Below are positions 11,256 to 19,136 of a DNA stretch of 64,000 nt, one piece after another. Within the stretch, counting starts at the first letter, position 1. Each line of letters opens with the position of its first letter. A program made the translations under genes and the position numbers. The stretch is from Caulobacter vibrioides (GTDB lineage Bacteria; Pseudomonadota; Alphaproteobacteria; Caulobacterales; Caulobacteraceae): positions 3,162,001 through 3,226,000 of the forward strand of contig NZ_CP023315.3 in NCBI RefSeq assembly GCF_002310375.3. Reading direction: 5' to 3'. The notes beneath the pieces are model-generated. The model had not been told where the DNA came from. It made no database searches and was given only the letters and a program-made list of their open reading frames with translations.

Positions 11256-11257
11256 GA

Positions 11258-11392
11258 CCCTCTCCCCTTGCGGGAGAGGGTGGCCGCGCCGCGGCCGGGT
11301 GAGGGGTCGCGCGGGCGCCCAAGCCCCTCTCCTCCCCCACCGGGGGAGGGGGACCGGCGAACGCCGGTGGAGGGGGCTCGCCGCGCTCCAAC
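11258..11392. repeat. GC-rich double-hairpin spacer
   Basis: It contains CCCTCTCCCCTTGCGGGAGAGGG and then a second hairpin around CCTCCCCCACCGGGGGAGG. The element lies directly after the uvrB stop and is of the same family as the blocks at 13815-13874 and 59692-59830. Confidence 0.7.
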
Positions 11393-11433
11393 GCCGTTTT
11401 GAGAAACCCCCGTTTTGTTCTAACCTTCGGTCG

Positions 11434-11619
11434 ATGACCGCGCGAAAGATCGCCCTCGACCCGCCCGCCGCCCCAGCGCCTGACGCTGACGAGGCCGCGC
11501 GCGTGGCCCGCTATCGCGCCCTGATCCAGGAAGGCCTGGACGAGCTGGATCGTGGCGAAGGTATCGAAGTGACCGACATCGACGCCTGGCTGGACACCCT
11601 CGGCCGCCGCCCGGCCTGA
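11434..11619 (+). CDS. Small acidic antitoxin-like protein
   Basis: This 61-aa product ends in a helical acidic stretch (RALIQEGLDELDRGEGIEVTDIDAWLDTLG) similar to the C-terminal part of small ParD/RelB-type antitoxins. No DNA-binding ribbon or helix-turn-helix is obvious. The stop is followed after one base by the ATG of a truncated frame (11621-11725), so the pair looks like the remains of a toxin-antitoxin operon. Assignment is by general resemblance only. Confidence 0.55.
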   Translation: MTARKIALDPPAAPAPDADEAARVARYRALIQEGLDELDRGEGIEVTDIDAWLDTLGRRPA

Positions 11620-11620
11620 C

Positions 11621-11725
11621 ATGCGCCTGACCGTCACCATCGACGACGCCCTGATGGCAAACAAGCCGATTGGTGGTCACCCAAGCGAAAACGTCAGCAT
11701 TCGCCGTTTTCCCTCGCTATCGTGA
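11621..11725 (+). pseudogene. Truncated VapB-like antitoxin start
   Basis: The first 13 codons, MRLTVTIDDALMA, look exactly like the beta-strand and first helix of VapB/AbrB-like antitoxin N-termini. The sequence then changes composition abruptly near 11655 and ends at TGA 11723-11725 after 34 residues, inside the 3' end of the opposite-strand DUF4365 gene. No VapC-like toxin follows. I read this as a toxin-antitoxin gene cut by the insertion or deletion that brought in the 11677-13581 gene. Confidence 0.5.
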
Positions 11726-13581
11726 AGCCGGAATAGCACTCCGCGTTCCTTCTTGCCGGCGAGTTCCAACGCGGTTGTCATCGCAAGATCCAAGGCTTGG
11801 ATAGCTGCTTCACTATCGACTTGATCTATCAATTCGAGACGGACTGCTTCGCGCACCGCCAGTCCGCCCATCCGCATCGCACAATCGATGATCGCAGTCG
11901 CTACTAGAGGATCCTGCAGACTGATTGATAGCAGTACTGCGTTACGCCAAGCCTCAATGTCACCCGACCGTTTGAAGGCGCAAATCAGGAAATGTTTGAC
12001 CGCGTTCTCAACATTGCCCGCTTTCGACGAAGTCAGACCGAGATTGAAGTTAGCGACTAAGTTGAATACGTCGTGCGATACGATCAGCTCGCGCAGCAGT
12101 ATCGGGTCGTTGAGGTCATCTCCCACTAGGGCGCTTGCTCGCGCGTCGCCCGCCGCTTTGCGAGCCGGTACGACAGGGGAACTGAACTCTAACTCTATGA
12201 TCTCGCAAAGGATTGCCTTGAGGCCGATCTCCGCGCCTTCGCCTTCCTCCATATCCTCCTGCAAGGCGCGAAAATGATCTCTGGCCTCACCAACCAGACC
12301 AGCGAACATCAGAGCATCGGCAAGGAATAAGCGAACGCCACGATCATGCTTACGCTCGTAGGCAGCGCGATAGAAAAGCGCCGCGCCACGATACCGCCCC
12401 GCATTGAAGAGAGTCCGACCAATGTCGACCAGGAAATAGTCCGCACGCATATAGGCCGGCCGCAAACGACGCGCAGCATTGAGATGATGAAGCGCCTCGC
12501 GTTCATGACCGCCTAAACCAATAAGAAGGTTGGCGAGATTGTTGCGAACCAGGGCTTCGCGCTCAGGTTTTCCCGTGGCCCTTGCATGGGCCAAGGTCTC
12601 TCTGCAGAACCATTGGGCCGCTTGCGCGCTCACGGCCTTGGGTGCTCGGGCCTTTACAAGAAGATGATAAGCCATCGCCCATGACGGGTCTTGCTGTTGG
12701 TGTATGCCGTTGCTTATCGCAAGCTCGCAGGCCGCCATGGGGTCCGACGCTAAGGCAGCAACTGCGCGCGCAGCCAGAGATCGCTCCATGGTAGTAAGAT
12801 TTTGGCGCAATACCGCGCGAGCCGCTACCTCAGCCTGAACATGAAGCCCCAAGCCTCGCAGCATCGTAACGAGCGAATAGAGCAACTCCCCCTTTAACGC
12901 GCTCGGATCGGGTTCGGCGATCTCTACCGACGCGTATCGATCAAGCCGCATGCGCAGGCCTAGCGCATGATCCTCAACATCGATGATTAAGTCATCGACG
13001 GCCTTGCGATCCCCAGTCAAGCAAGGGACTTCATTGATAATCGCGGCGATAGCATCATCGACTGCGAATTGCCTGCGAACCGGCGCGATAGGCCCCGCGC
13101 GAACCAGCGCAACCCTTTGTTGCGGATACGCGTTCTTCAGTGCCCGCCCGACCCGTAGCGTGCGCTCAAGGTCTGCAAGAGTCTGATCGCACCAAGCGTG
13201 CTCAAGACCGAACCGGATCGTTGCGGTCTTAACCCCGCCCTGCGCATTGTAGACATTGGCATCAAAAACCCAGGCCCAACGCCAACTGTCATCGGGACTG
13301 GAGTAGCGGAAGAGGGCTACTGGCAGATCAAGGCCACAGAGGTAGGCTAACTTTTCGTTTGGAAGTGTTAGTCGATCGGCTGCGTCTGCCGAGTCCGTGG
13401 CCTTCAGCTGAGCCAAGAAGATAAGCCCAGTGGCTTCGCCATCGGGCGAGAATACCTCGACTTCGAAGCCCACGCCGTAGTCATGGGACCGGTCTCGCAC
13501 AACCCAATGCAATGGCACTAGAGCGCGAAAGCGATTGCGTGAGAGATCTTCGAGCTGATGTGATCGGGGGCGATTGGCCAT
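11677..13581 (-). CDS. DUF4365-TPR protein, candidate stand-alone defence or nucleic-acid-processing gene
   Basis: A 634-aa protein. Residues about 10-150 resemble DUF4365: DYGVGFEVEV (Asp34, Glu40/Glu42) followed by FLAQLK (Gln58, Lys60), the order expected of a PD-(D/E)xK nuclease-like core. The remainder is almost all helical with repeated 30-40 residue units (for example LVRNNLANLLIGLGGHEREALHHLNAARRL is one TPR-like pair) up to about residue 600. The ATG at 13581 has GGAGAAGG five bases upstream. Base composition is visibly less GC-rich and codon use less biased than in neighbours. With a truncated antitoxin at one end and non-coding repeats at the other, this points to horizontal gain. 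DUF4365 proteins are often found in defence islands; the role here is inferred. Confidence 0.75.
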   Translation of the reverse strand: MANRPRSHQLEDLSRNRFRALVPLHWVVRDRSHDYGVGFEVEVFSPDGEATGLIFLAQLKATDSADAADRLTLPNEKLAYLCGLDLPVALFRYSSPDDSWRWAWVFDANVYNAQGGVKTATIRFGLEHAWCDQTLADLERTLRVGRALKNAYPQQRVALVRAGPIAPVRRQFAVDDAIAAIINEVPCLTGDRKAVDDLIIDVEDHALGLRMRLDRYASVEIAEPDPSALKGELLYSLVTMLRGLGLHVQAEVAARAVLRQNLTTMERSLAARAVAALASDPMAACELAISNGIHQQQDPSWAMAYHLLVKARAPKAVSAQAAQWFCRETLAHARATGKPEREALVRNNLANLLIGLGGHEREALHHLNAARRLRPAYMRADYFLVDIGRTLFNAGRYRGAALFYRAAYERKHDRGVRLFLADALMFAGLVGEARDHFRALQEDMEEGEGAEIGLKAILCEIIELEFSSPVVPARKAAGDARASALVGDDLNDPILLRELIVSHDVFNLVANFNLGLTSSKAGNVENAVKHFLICAFKRSGDIEAWRNAVLLSISLQDPLVATAIIDCAMRMGGLAVREAVRLELIDQVDSEAAIQALDLAMTTALELAGKKERGVLFRLHDSEGKRRMLTFSLG

Positions 13582-14380
13582 GGACGCCTTCTCCATTGTA
13601 CGAACAGAACTCTGTACTTTCCCGAGTCGCTCCATCGCTCCGCGTCCGCGACATCAAGGCTAGCCGCCGTGCGAAAGCCAAGTTGCCTTCAAAGAAGCCG
13701 GATCAAACGGAGCGATTGAAAGTGCTAGGTTCGGCTGATTCCCGCGCCTTTCATGCTCCGACCGCAAGCGTACCAATCCAAAGCATTTCAAGCGTCACAA
13801 GGGCCTACGCTGCCCCCTCATCCGACCGCCTGCGGCGGCCACCTTCTCCTGCGAGGGGAGAAGGGGTAGTTCGCACCTCTGCGCGGGCGTATCCCCTGCC
13901 CCGCGCCCGCAAATTCAACCCCTTAGCCGCCGCAGACTCCAACCTGTCCCCGGCGCTGTCATCGCTCGCACAATGGCTCCACCTCGTCGCGGGGAAAGGG
14001 CGCGTTGGCCAGCGACCGATTGCGGCGGCGGGGGGCGGTCGAGCGGGCGCGCTCGCCGGTGCGGGGGAGACCTCGCAACGATGTTCATCCGGCGGTAGTC
14101 GACCCTGGAACACAGAAACGACGTTGGACATCGGCCGGTGAGAGCGACAGGGACGCTGAAAAGCGTCCGTCCGGGATCAGGCTTCGCGACCTGACCCGCC
14201 CGTCGGAGGCTTCAAGGGTTTCGAGGCGCCAACAGCGTCGCGGGATCACGCTTCCGGATAACGGCTGCGCGGAGCGTTGCGGCTTCGTCGAAACGGTATT
14301 CAACATACACACTCCGGACGAAGGTCCGGCGCTCCGCAGCCCTTTTCCGACTCCTCGCAGCCGCGTGGCGCGAGGTCGAT
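13582..14380. other. Non-coding stretch right of the DUF4365 gene
   Basis: The first 220 bases continue the lower-GC composition of the island. A double-hairpin spacer sits at about 13815-13874 (CTTCTCCTGCGAGGGGAGAAG core). From about 13880 to 14380 there is GC-rich sequence with local hairpins such as CCGGACGAAGGTCCGG (14314-14329) and GGGACGCTGAAAAGCGTCC (14150-14168). No convincing gene, tRNA or known structured RNA was recognised; the tmRNA tag was looked for and not seen. Confidence 0.5.
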
Positions 14381-14387
14381 GAAACGC

Positions 14388-14864
14388 GCCCCCTCCCCTC
14401 GATGGGGAGGGGTAGGGGTGGGGTGATCTCGGCGGTCGAGGCCGTGCGCAGCCGCCGGCTCAGCAGGTCACCCCATCCCCCGCCCTTCCCCATCAAGGGG
14501 AAGGGAGGCTTCTTGGGAACTCTAAGCGGGAACGCCGGACGCATGCCCCCTCCCCTCGATGGGGAGGGGTAGGGGTGGGGTGATCTCGGCGGTTGAGGCC
14601 GCGCGCCGCCGTCGGCTCAGCAGGTCACCCCATCCCCGGCCCTTCCCCATCAAGGGGAAGGGAGGCTTCTTGGGAGCTCTAAGAGGGAACTCCGAACGCA
14701 TGCCCCCTCCGTTGGCGGATGGCGAGGCGCAGGGGTGGGGTGATCTCGGCGGTCGAGGCCGCGCGCCGCCGCCGGCTCAGCAGGTCACCCCATCCCCGGC
14801 CCTTCCCCATCAAGGGGAAGGGAGGCTTCTTGGGAGCTCTAGGCGGGAACGCGGCGCGAACGCC
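14388..14864. repeat. Three tandem copies of a 157-bp intergenic repeat
   Basis: The motif CCCCCTCCCCTCGATGGGG begins at 14389, again at 14546, and as a diverged version at 14703, giving an exact 157-base period. Each unit carries GGGGTGATCTCGGCGG, then CAGCAGGTCACCCC, then CTTCCCCATCAAGGGGAAG, so each folds on itself. Copies 1 and 2 differ at few positions; copy 3 has a substituted start (TCCGTTGGCGGATGGCGAG). Confidence 0.9.
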
Positions 14865-14867
14865 CCC

Positions 14868-14992
14868 AATCCTCCCCCCAGCGGGGGAGGTGTCGGCCCG
14901 AAGGGACGACGGAGGGGGAAGAGGCAAGGTCAGCAGGACTTCCCCCACCGTCCGCTGCGCGGACACCTCCCCCGCTGGGGGGGAGGATTTTC
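14868..14992. repeat. Intergenic double-hairpin element (CCTCCCC type)
   Basis: The ends AATCCTCCCCCCAGCGGGGGAGG and CCTCCCCCGCTGGGGGGGAGGATT are inverted copies. The centre carries GGAGGGGGAAG and CTTCCCCCACCG. The same architecture recurs at 32851-32971 and 35217-35332. It lies just beyond the 3' end of the hybrid kinase gene at 15007-16734. Confidence 0.85.
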
Positions 14993-15006
14993 GGAAGCTC
15001 GCGCCT

Positions 15007-16734
15007 TCAGGCGGTCCGCGCCGTCAGCCGGGCGGCGGCGGCCAGGAGGTCGCGGGCGACGACCGGCTTTTGCTGGACGGCGTCGAAGCCGTCGGCGCGC
15101 CAGCGGGCGGGGTCGTCGGCCAGGGCCTCGCCGGTCAGGGCGATGATCGGCACGGCCGGGTCACCGGCCTCGCCCCGGCGGATGCGGCGGGCGGTCTCGC
15201 GGCCGTCGAGGACGGGCATGCGCAGGTCCAGCAGCACCAGGTCGGCCGGGGCGGTGTTCAGGCTGGCCAGGGCGGCCTCACCGTTGTCGGCGATGACGAC
15301 CCGGGCGCCGCCGGCCTCGAGGATCGCGCGGGCCACGGCCTGGTTGACCGGATGGTCGTCGGCCACCAGCACCCGCAGGCCGGCGAGATTGGCCAGCTCG
15401 GGCGTCGCGACGGCGGTGGGGGCGACGGCGGTGGGGGCGTCGATCGCTGCGGCGGCCGGGGCCTGGCCGGGCAGCGGCAGGGTCAGGCGGAAGGTCGAGC
15501 CCGCGCCCGGGGCGCTCTCGACCGTGATCGCCCCGTCCATCAGCGCCGCCAGCTGGCTGCAGATGGACAGGCCAAGGCCGCTGCCGCCGAACCGGCGGGC
15601 GATCGAGGCGTCGGCCTGGGAGAAGGACTGGAACAGCCGCGCCGACTGCTCGGGCGTCAGGCCGATGCCGGTGTCGGCGACCTCGAAGACCACCGTCTCG
15701 GGCGTCTGGCCCGGCAGGGCGCGCAGGGCCACCTGGCCCGACGGGGTGAACTTGACGGCGTTGGAGACCAGGTTGCAGAGGATCTGGCGCAGACGATTGG
15801 GATCGCCCAGCCGACGCTCCGCCAGCCCCGGCGCGATGGTCAGCAAGAGGTCCAGGCCCTTGTCCGTGGCCGCCGTCGCCCACAGGGCCCGCAGGTCGCC
15901 CAGGAGTTCGGGCAGGTCGAACGGCTGGCGCTCGATCTCCAGCTTGCCCGCCTCGATGCGCGAGATGTCCAGCACGTCGTTGAGCAGGGTCATCAGGTCC
16001 TCGCCCGAGCGCTTGAGCAGCGCCGTCTGGCGGGCCTGGGCGGGGTCGAGCTGGGCGCGCGACAGGGCGTCGGCCATGGCCAGGACGCCGTTCATCGGGG
16101 TGCGGATCTCGTGACTGATCATGGCCAGGAAGGCGGACTTGGCCTCGCTGGCCTTCAGGGCCTGGGCCTCGGCGGCCTCCAGCGCGATCATTCGGCGATT
16201 GTTGGCCGCGGCGCTGGTGAAGGTGTAGAGCAGCATCAGCCCCACGGCGGTCATCATGGTGGCGATCTGGACCGGCGAGAAGCCGCCGGTGAGGATCGGC
16301 ATGACGATCAGCGAGGTCGCGGGCATGCCCACATCGATCGCGAACAGCGTCGGCGCCCGGAAGGTCACCGACTGGGCGTGGATCAACTGGCCGGCCGCCA
16401 AGCAGATGGCGGCCCACTGCAGGGCCGGGTTGGCCGAGGTCCACAGCACGATGGTCAGCGCCGTCCAGGCTCCGACCATGACGATCACGGCGGTGACATA
16501 GCCCAGGCGCCGCAGCATGGGCGACAGGTTCAGCCGCCGCGACAACTGGGTGACGCCCAGGGCGTAGACCTCGGCGACCATCGCTGCGGCGAACCACGCG
16601 ACCGCGATCGCGGCCCCGAGGTTGAACCCCAGGAAGCCCGCCACCAGCACGGCCATGCCCAGCCGCGCCGGCCGCGCCTGGCGGCCGGTCGAGGCGATCA
16701 GGTCGATACTGTCATCCAAGAGCGGCCGCGCCAT
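15007..16734 (-). CDS. Membrane-bound hybrid sensor histidine kinase (HisKA-HATPase-REC)
   Basis: The 575-aa protein begins with a membrane sensor of about five or six segments (residues about 27-175), then a short coiled linker, a HisKA domain with His208 in ISHEIRTPMNG, an HATPase domain (NAVKFT, DTGIGL, GSGLGL) and a C-terminal receiver with Asp in LLDLRMPVLDG and Lys in QQKPV. The sensor has no large periplasmic loop, so the stimulus may be sensed within the membrane. It stands alone, without an adjacent response regulator, so a separate phosphotransfer protein is expected. Upstream gap to the next gene is 117 bases. Confidence 0.92.
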   Translation of the reverse strand: MARPLLDDSIDLIASTGRQARPARLGMAVLVAGFLGFNLGAAIAVAWFAAAMVAEVYALGVTQLSRRLNLSPMLRRLGYVTAVIVMVGAWTALTIVLWTSANPALQWAAICLAAGQLIHAQSVTFRAPTLFAIDVGMPATSLIVMPILTGGFSPVQIATMMTAVGLMLLYTFTSAAANNRRMIALEAAEAQALKASEAKSAFLAMISHEIRTPMNGVLAMADALSRAQLDPAQARQTALLKRSGEDLMTLLNDVLDISRIEAGKLEIERQPFDLPELLGDLRALWATAATDKGLDLLLTIAPGLAERRLGDPNRLRQILCNLVSNAVKFTPSGQVALRALPGQTPETVVFEVADTGIGLTPEQSARLFQSFSQADASIARRFGGSGLGLSICSQLAALMDGAITVESAPGAGSTFRLTLPLPGQAPAAAAIDAPTAVAPTAVATPELANLAGLRVLVADDHPVNQAVARAILEAGGARVVIADNGEAALASLNTAPADLVLLDLRMPVLDGRETARRIRRGEAGDPAVPIIALTGEALADDPARWRADGFDAVQQKPVVARDLLAAAARLTARTA

Positions 16735-16851
16735 GGGTCCCCTTCGCTTTGGCGACCAGCCTGCGGAACGGCGGTTAAGGACGCCTTGGAACCGCGCCCG
16801 GATTCGCCCCCTGCGACAATCCGCCCCAGGCCGCTCCAGGCGCGCCCCCCA

Positions 16852-17925
16852 TCAACCGAGCGCTTGCCGGAAGAACCTCTCCATCTTGTCGAAGGGAATG
16901 ACGTCAACCCGATCATAGAGGTCGGTGTGGACCGCGCCCGGGATGATCATCAGCTCTTTGGGCTCGGCGGCGGCGGCGTAGGCCGTCTCGGCGAAGTAGC
17001 GGGAGTGGGCCTTCTCGCCATGGATGAACAGGATCGGACGCGGTGAGATCTCGGCGATATAGGTCAGGATCGGCATGTTCATGAACGACAACGGCGTGGT
17101 GACCGTCCAGGCGTTCTTCGAGTTGACGGCGCGGGGATGGTAGCCGCGCGGCGTGGCGTAATAGTCGTGATAGTCGATCACGAACTGCGGCGCGCCGACG
17201 GGCGGCTCGGCGTTATACGCCGGCTGATAGGCCGGAACGCCCGTTTCCGCGTCGCGCCAGCGCTGGCGGCTCAGCTGTTCCAGCGCCGCCGCGCGCTCTT
17301 GCGGCGTGATGCTGTCGTTATAGCCTTTCGACATCACGCGGGTCATGTCGTACATCGTGCTGGCGACGACGGCCTTGACGCGCTTGTCGACGGCGACGGC
17401 GTTCAAGGCCATGCCGCCCCATCCGCAGACGCCGATCATGCCGATCCGTTCGCGGTCCACAGTCGGCAATAGCCCAATGAAATCGACGGCCGCGCTGAAG
17501 TCCTCGGTGTTGATATCGGGAGAGGCGACGTCGCGCGGCTCCCCGCCGCTTTCTCCAGTGAACGACGGATCGAACGCCAGGGTGACGAAGCCGCGCTCGG
17601 CCATCGTCTGGGCGTAGAGACCGGACGACTGCTCCTTGACCGCGCCGAAGGGCCCGCTGACGACCAGGGCGGCGAGACGGCCGGCCGGCGCGGCCTTCGG
17701 CGTGTAGAGATCACCGATCAAGGTGATGCCGTAGCGGTTCTTGAACGTCACCTTGCGGTGCTCGACGGCGCTGCTTTTGGGAAAGGTCTTGTCCCAGTCA
17801 CGGGTCGGCATGGGCGGCTTCTTTCTGGACGGTTTGACGCCTTCAGCGTGGCCGATGGCGGGCGAGGCGAAGATGGCCAGAGCCGACAAGGCGACGCTGC
17901 GGATAAGGGACTGACGCGACAGCAT
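16852..17925 (-). CDS. Alpha/beta hydrolase with Cys nucleophile, exported
   Basis: A 357-aa protein with a signal peptide (MLSRQSLIRSVALSALAIF, cleavage near AIGHAEG). The alpha/beta-hydrolase core shows an oxyanion strand (AALVVSGPFGAVKEQSS), a nucleophile elbow GVCGWGG in which Cys replaces the usual Ser (the dienelactone-hydrolase pattern), an acid loop after PRPILFIHGEKAHSRYF, and His in GAVHTDLYD. It resembles the YcjY/DltE-type hydrolases of unknown substrate. The ATG at 17925 has GGAG upstream. It is divergent from a LysR-type regulator 236 bases away, which probably controls it. Confidence 0.85.
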   Translation of the reverse strand: MLSRQSLIRSVALSALAIFASPAIGHAEGVKPSRKKPPMPTRDWDKTFPKSSAVEHRKVTFKNRYGITLIGDLYTPKAAPAGRLAALVVSGPFGAVKEQSSGLYAQTMAERGFVTLAFDPSFTGESGGEPRDVASPDINTEDFSAAVDFIGLLPTVDRERIGMIGVCGWGGMALNAVAVDKRVKAVVASTMYDMTRVMSKGYNDSITPQERAAALEQLSRQRWRDAETGVPAYQPAYNAEPPVGAPQFVIDYHDYYATPRGYHPRAVNSKNAWTVTTPLSFMNMPILTYIAEISPRPILFIHGEKAHSRYFAETAYAAAAEPKELMIIPGAVHTDLYDRVDVIPFDKMERFFRQALG

Positions 17926-18161
17926 GGGAGCTCCGGAGCTAGATCGCACGGCGGCGACAGCCCCCTAGGTGGAAGACCGCAAGCCCCGCCATAAGAGGCC
18001 GACGCTCGAACGACGCGATGAGCTCTACTCAACCTTGGTCGCGCCTTCAGACCATCCCGAGCAGCAAGGCGCGTCGCCGCGAGAGACGCCAGGGAGGGCG
18101 AGCGAGGCTGGACTGTCCCAAGCGGCGCGCTAGAAGCTGGAGAGACTTGGAGACCGCGTGC

Positions 18162-19067
18162 ATGCCGTTACGCCGTTCTGACCTGGCTGATCTCTCGGCC
18201 TTTCTCGAGATCGCCCGGCATCGCAGTTTCCGCAGGGCGGGCCTGGAGCTGGGGATCAGCGCCTCGGCCCTGAGCCATGCGCTGCGCGGTCTGGAAGAGC
18301 GCCTGGGCGTCAGATTGCTCAATCGCACGAGCCGCAGCGTCACGCTGACGGCCGCCGGCGAGGCGCTGCGACAGGCGATCGAGGGGCCTTTCGACGAGAT
18401 CGGCCAGGGCCTGGATGGCATCAACCGCTTCCGCGACGCCCCGATGGGACGGGTCCGCATCAACATCCCCACCGAAGCGGCCGTCCACCTCGTGGGGCCC
18501 GTCATGGCCGAGTTCCTCAAGCGCTATCCGGACGTCGAGATCGAAATCTCGGTCAGCAATCGGATGATCGACGTGATCGACAGCGGCTTCGACGCCGGCA
18601 TTCGCTATGGCGGGACGGTTCCGGAGGACATGGTCGCGCAACGGCTCTCCGCCGATATTCGCTGGCTCGTGGTCGGCGCGCCGGACTATCTGGAGCGACA
18701 CGGCGTTCCCGCGACGCCTCACGATCTCCTGAGCCATCGATGCATCCGTGTCCGGATCGGCGACGACAGCATCTATCGTTGGGAATTCGAACGCGGCGAC
18801 CAGCACCTCGAAATCGACGCGCCGGGCGCCTTGGTCGTTGACCAGGTGGATGTCGGCATAGCGGCCGTCCTCGGCGGCGCGGGCCTGTTCTATGTGGCCG
18901 AGCCCGTCGTGCGCGAGGCCCTGGCCGCAGGACGCCTGAAGGCGGTGCTTCAAGACTGGGCTCCGCTCGGGCCCGGGTTCCACATCTACTATTCGTCGCG
19001 TCGCCAGGTGCCGGCGGCCTTGCGGGCGTTCATCGATCTGGTCCGCGAACTCAAACCGCTCGCCTAG
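18162..19067 (+). CDS. LysR family transcriptional regulator
   Basis: A 301-aa protein with the LysR helix-turn-helix at residues about 8-65 (LSAFLEIARHRSFRRAGLE, LGISASALSHALRGLE, LNRTSRSVTLTAAG) and a periplasmic-binding-fold co-inducer domain, the CrgA/DsdC-like subclass with YLERHGVPATPHDL. It is transcribed away from the alpha/beta hydrolase gene, the classic arrangement in which a LysR protein regulates its divergent neighbour. The ATG at 18162 keeps the normal N-terminus; an earlier in-frame ATG at 18018 would add 48 residues without homology. The stop TAG lies on the edge of the repeat at 19065-19111. Confidence 0.93.
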   Translation: MPLRRSDLADLSAFLEIARHRSFRRAGLELGISASALSHALRGLEERLGVRLLNRTSRSVTLTAAGEALRQAIEGPFDEIGQGLDGINRFRDAPMGRVRINIPTEAAVHLVGPVMAEFLKRYPDVEIEISVSNRMIDVIDSGFDAGIRYGGTVPEDMVAQRLSADIRWLVVGAPDYLERHGVPATPHDLLSHRCIRVRIGDDSIYRWEFERGDQHLEIDAPGALVVDQVDVGIAAVLGGAGLFYVAEPVVREALAAGRLKAVLQDWAPLGPGFHIYYSSRRQVPAALRAFIDLVRELKPLA

Positions 19068-19111
19068 AGCGCTCTCCGATCCGTGTGAAGCGGTGATCGC
19101 AAAGGGCTCTA
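19065..19111. repeat. TAGAGC-type nested inverted repeat (copy C)
   Basis: Outer arms TAGAGC (19065-19070) and GCTCTA (19106-19111). The core CCGATC...GTGAAGCGGTGATCG matches copy A at 6825. The first three bases are the TAG stop of the LysR gene. Confidence 0.8.
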
Positions 19112-19136
19112 GCCAGGGCGAGCGTTCGAACGACGC

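Noticed and set aside
14085..14312. A 75-codon leftward frame in the gene-free stretch
   Set aside because: No ribosome-binding site or recognisable family; kept only as part of the unexplained region.
14388..14864. CRISPR array
   Set aside because: The repeat unit is 157 bases with no unique spacers and no cas genes nearby.
14719..17046. A 775-codon rightward frame over the hybrid kinase
   Set aside because: Translation is Gly/Arg/Gln-rich and begins inside the 157-bp repeats; the kinase on the minus strand accounts for the region.
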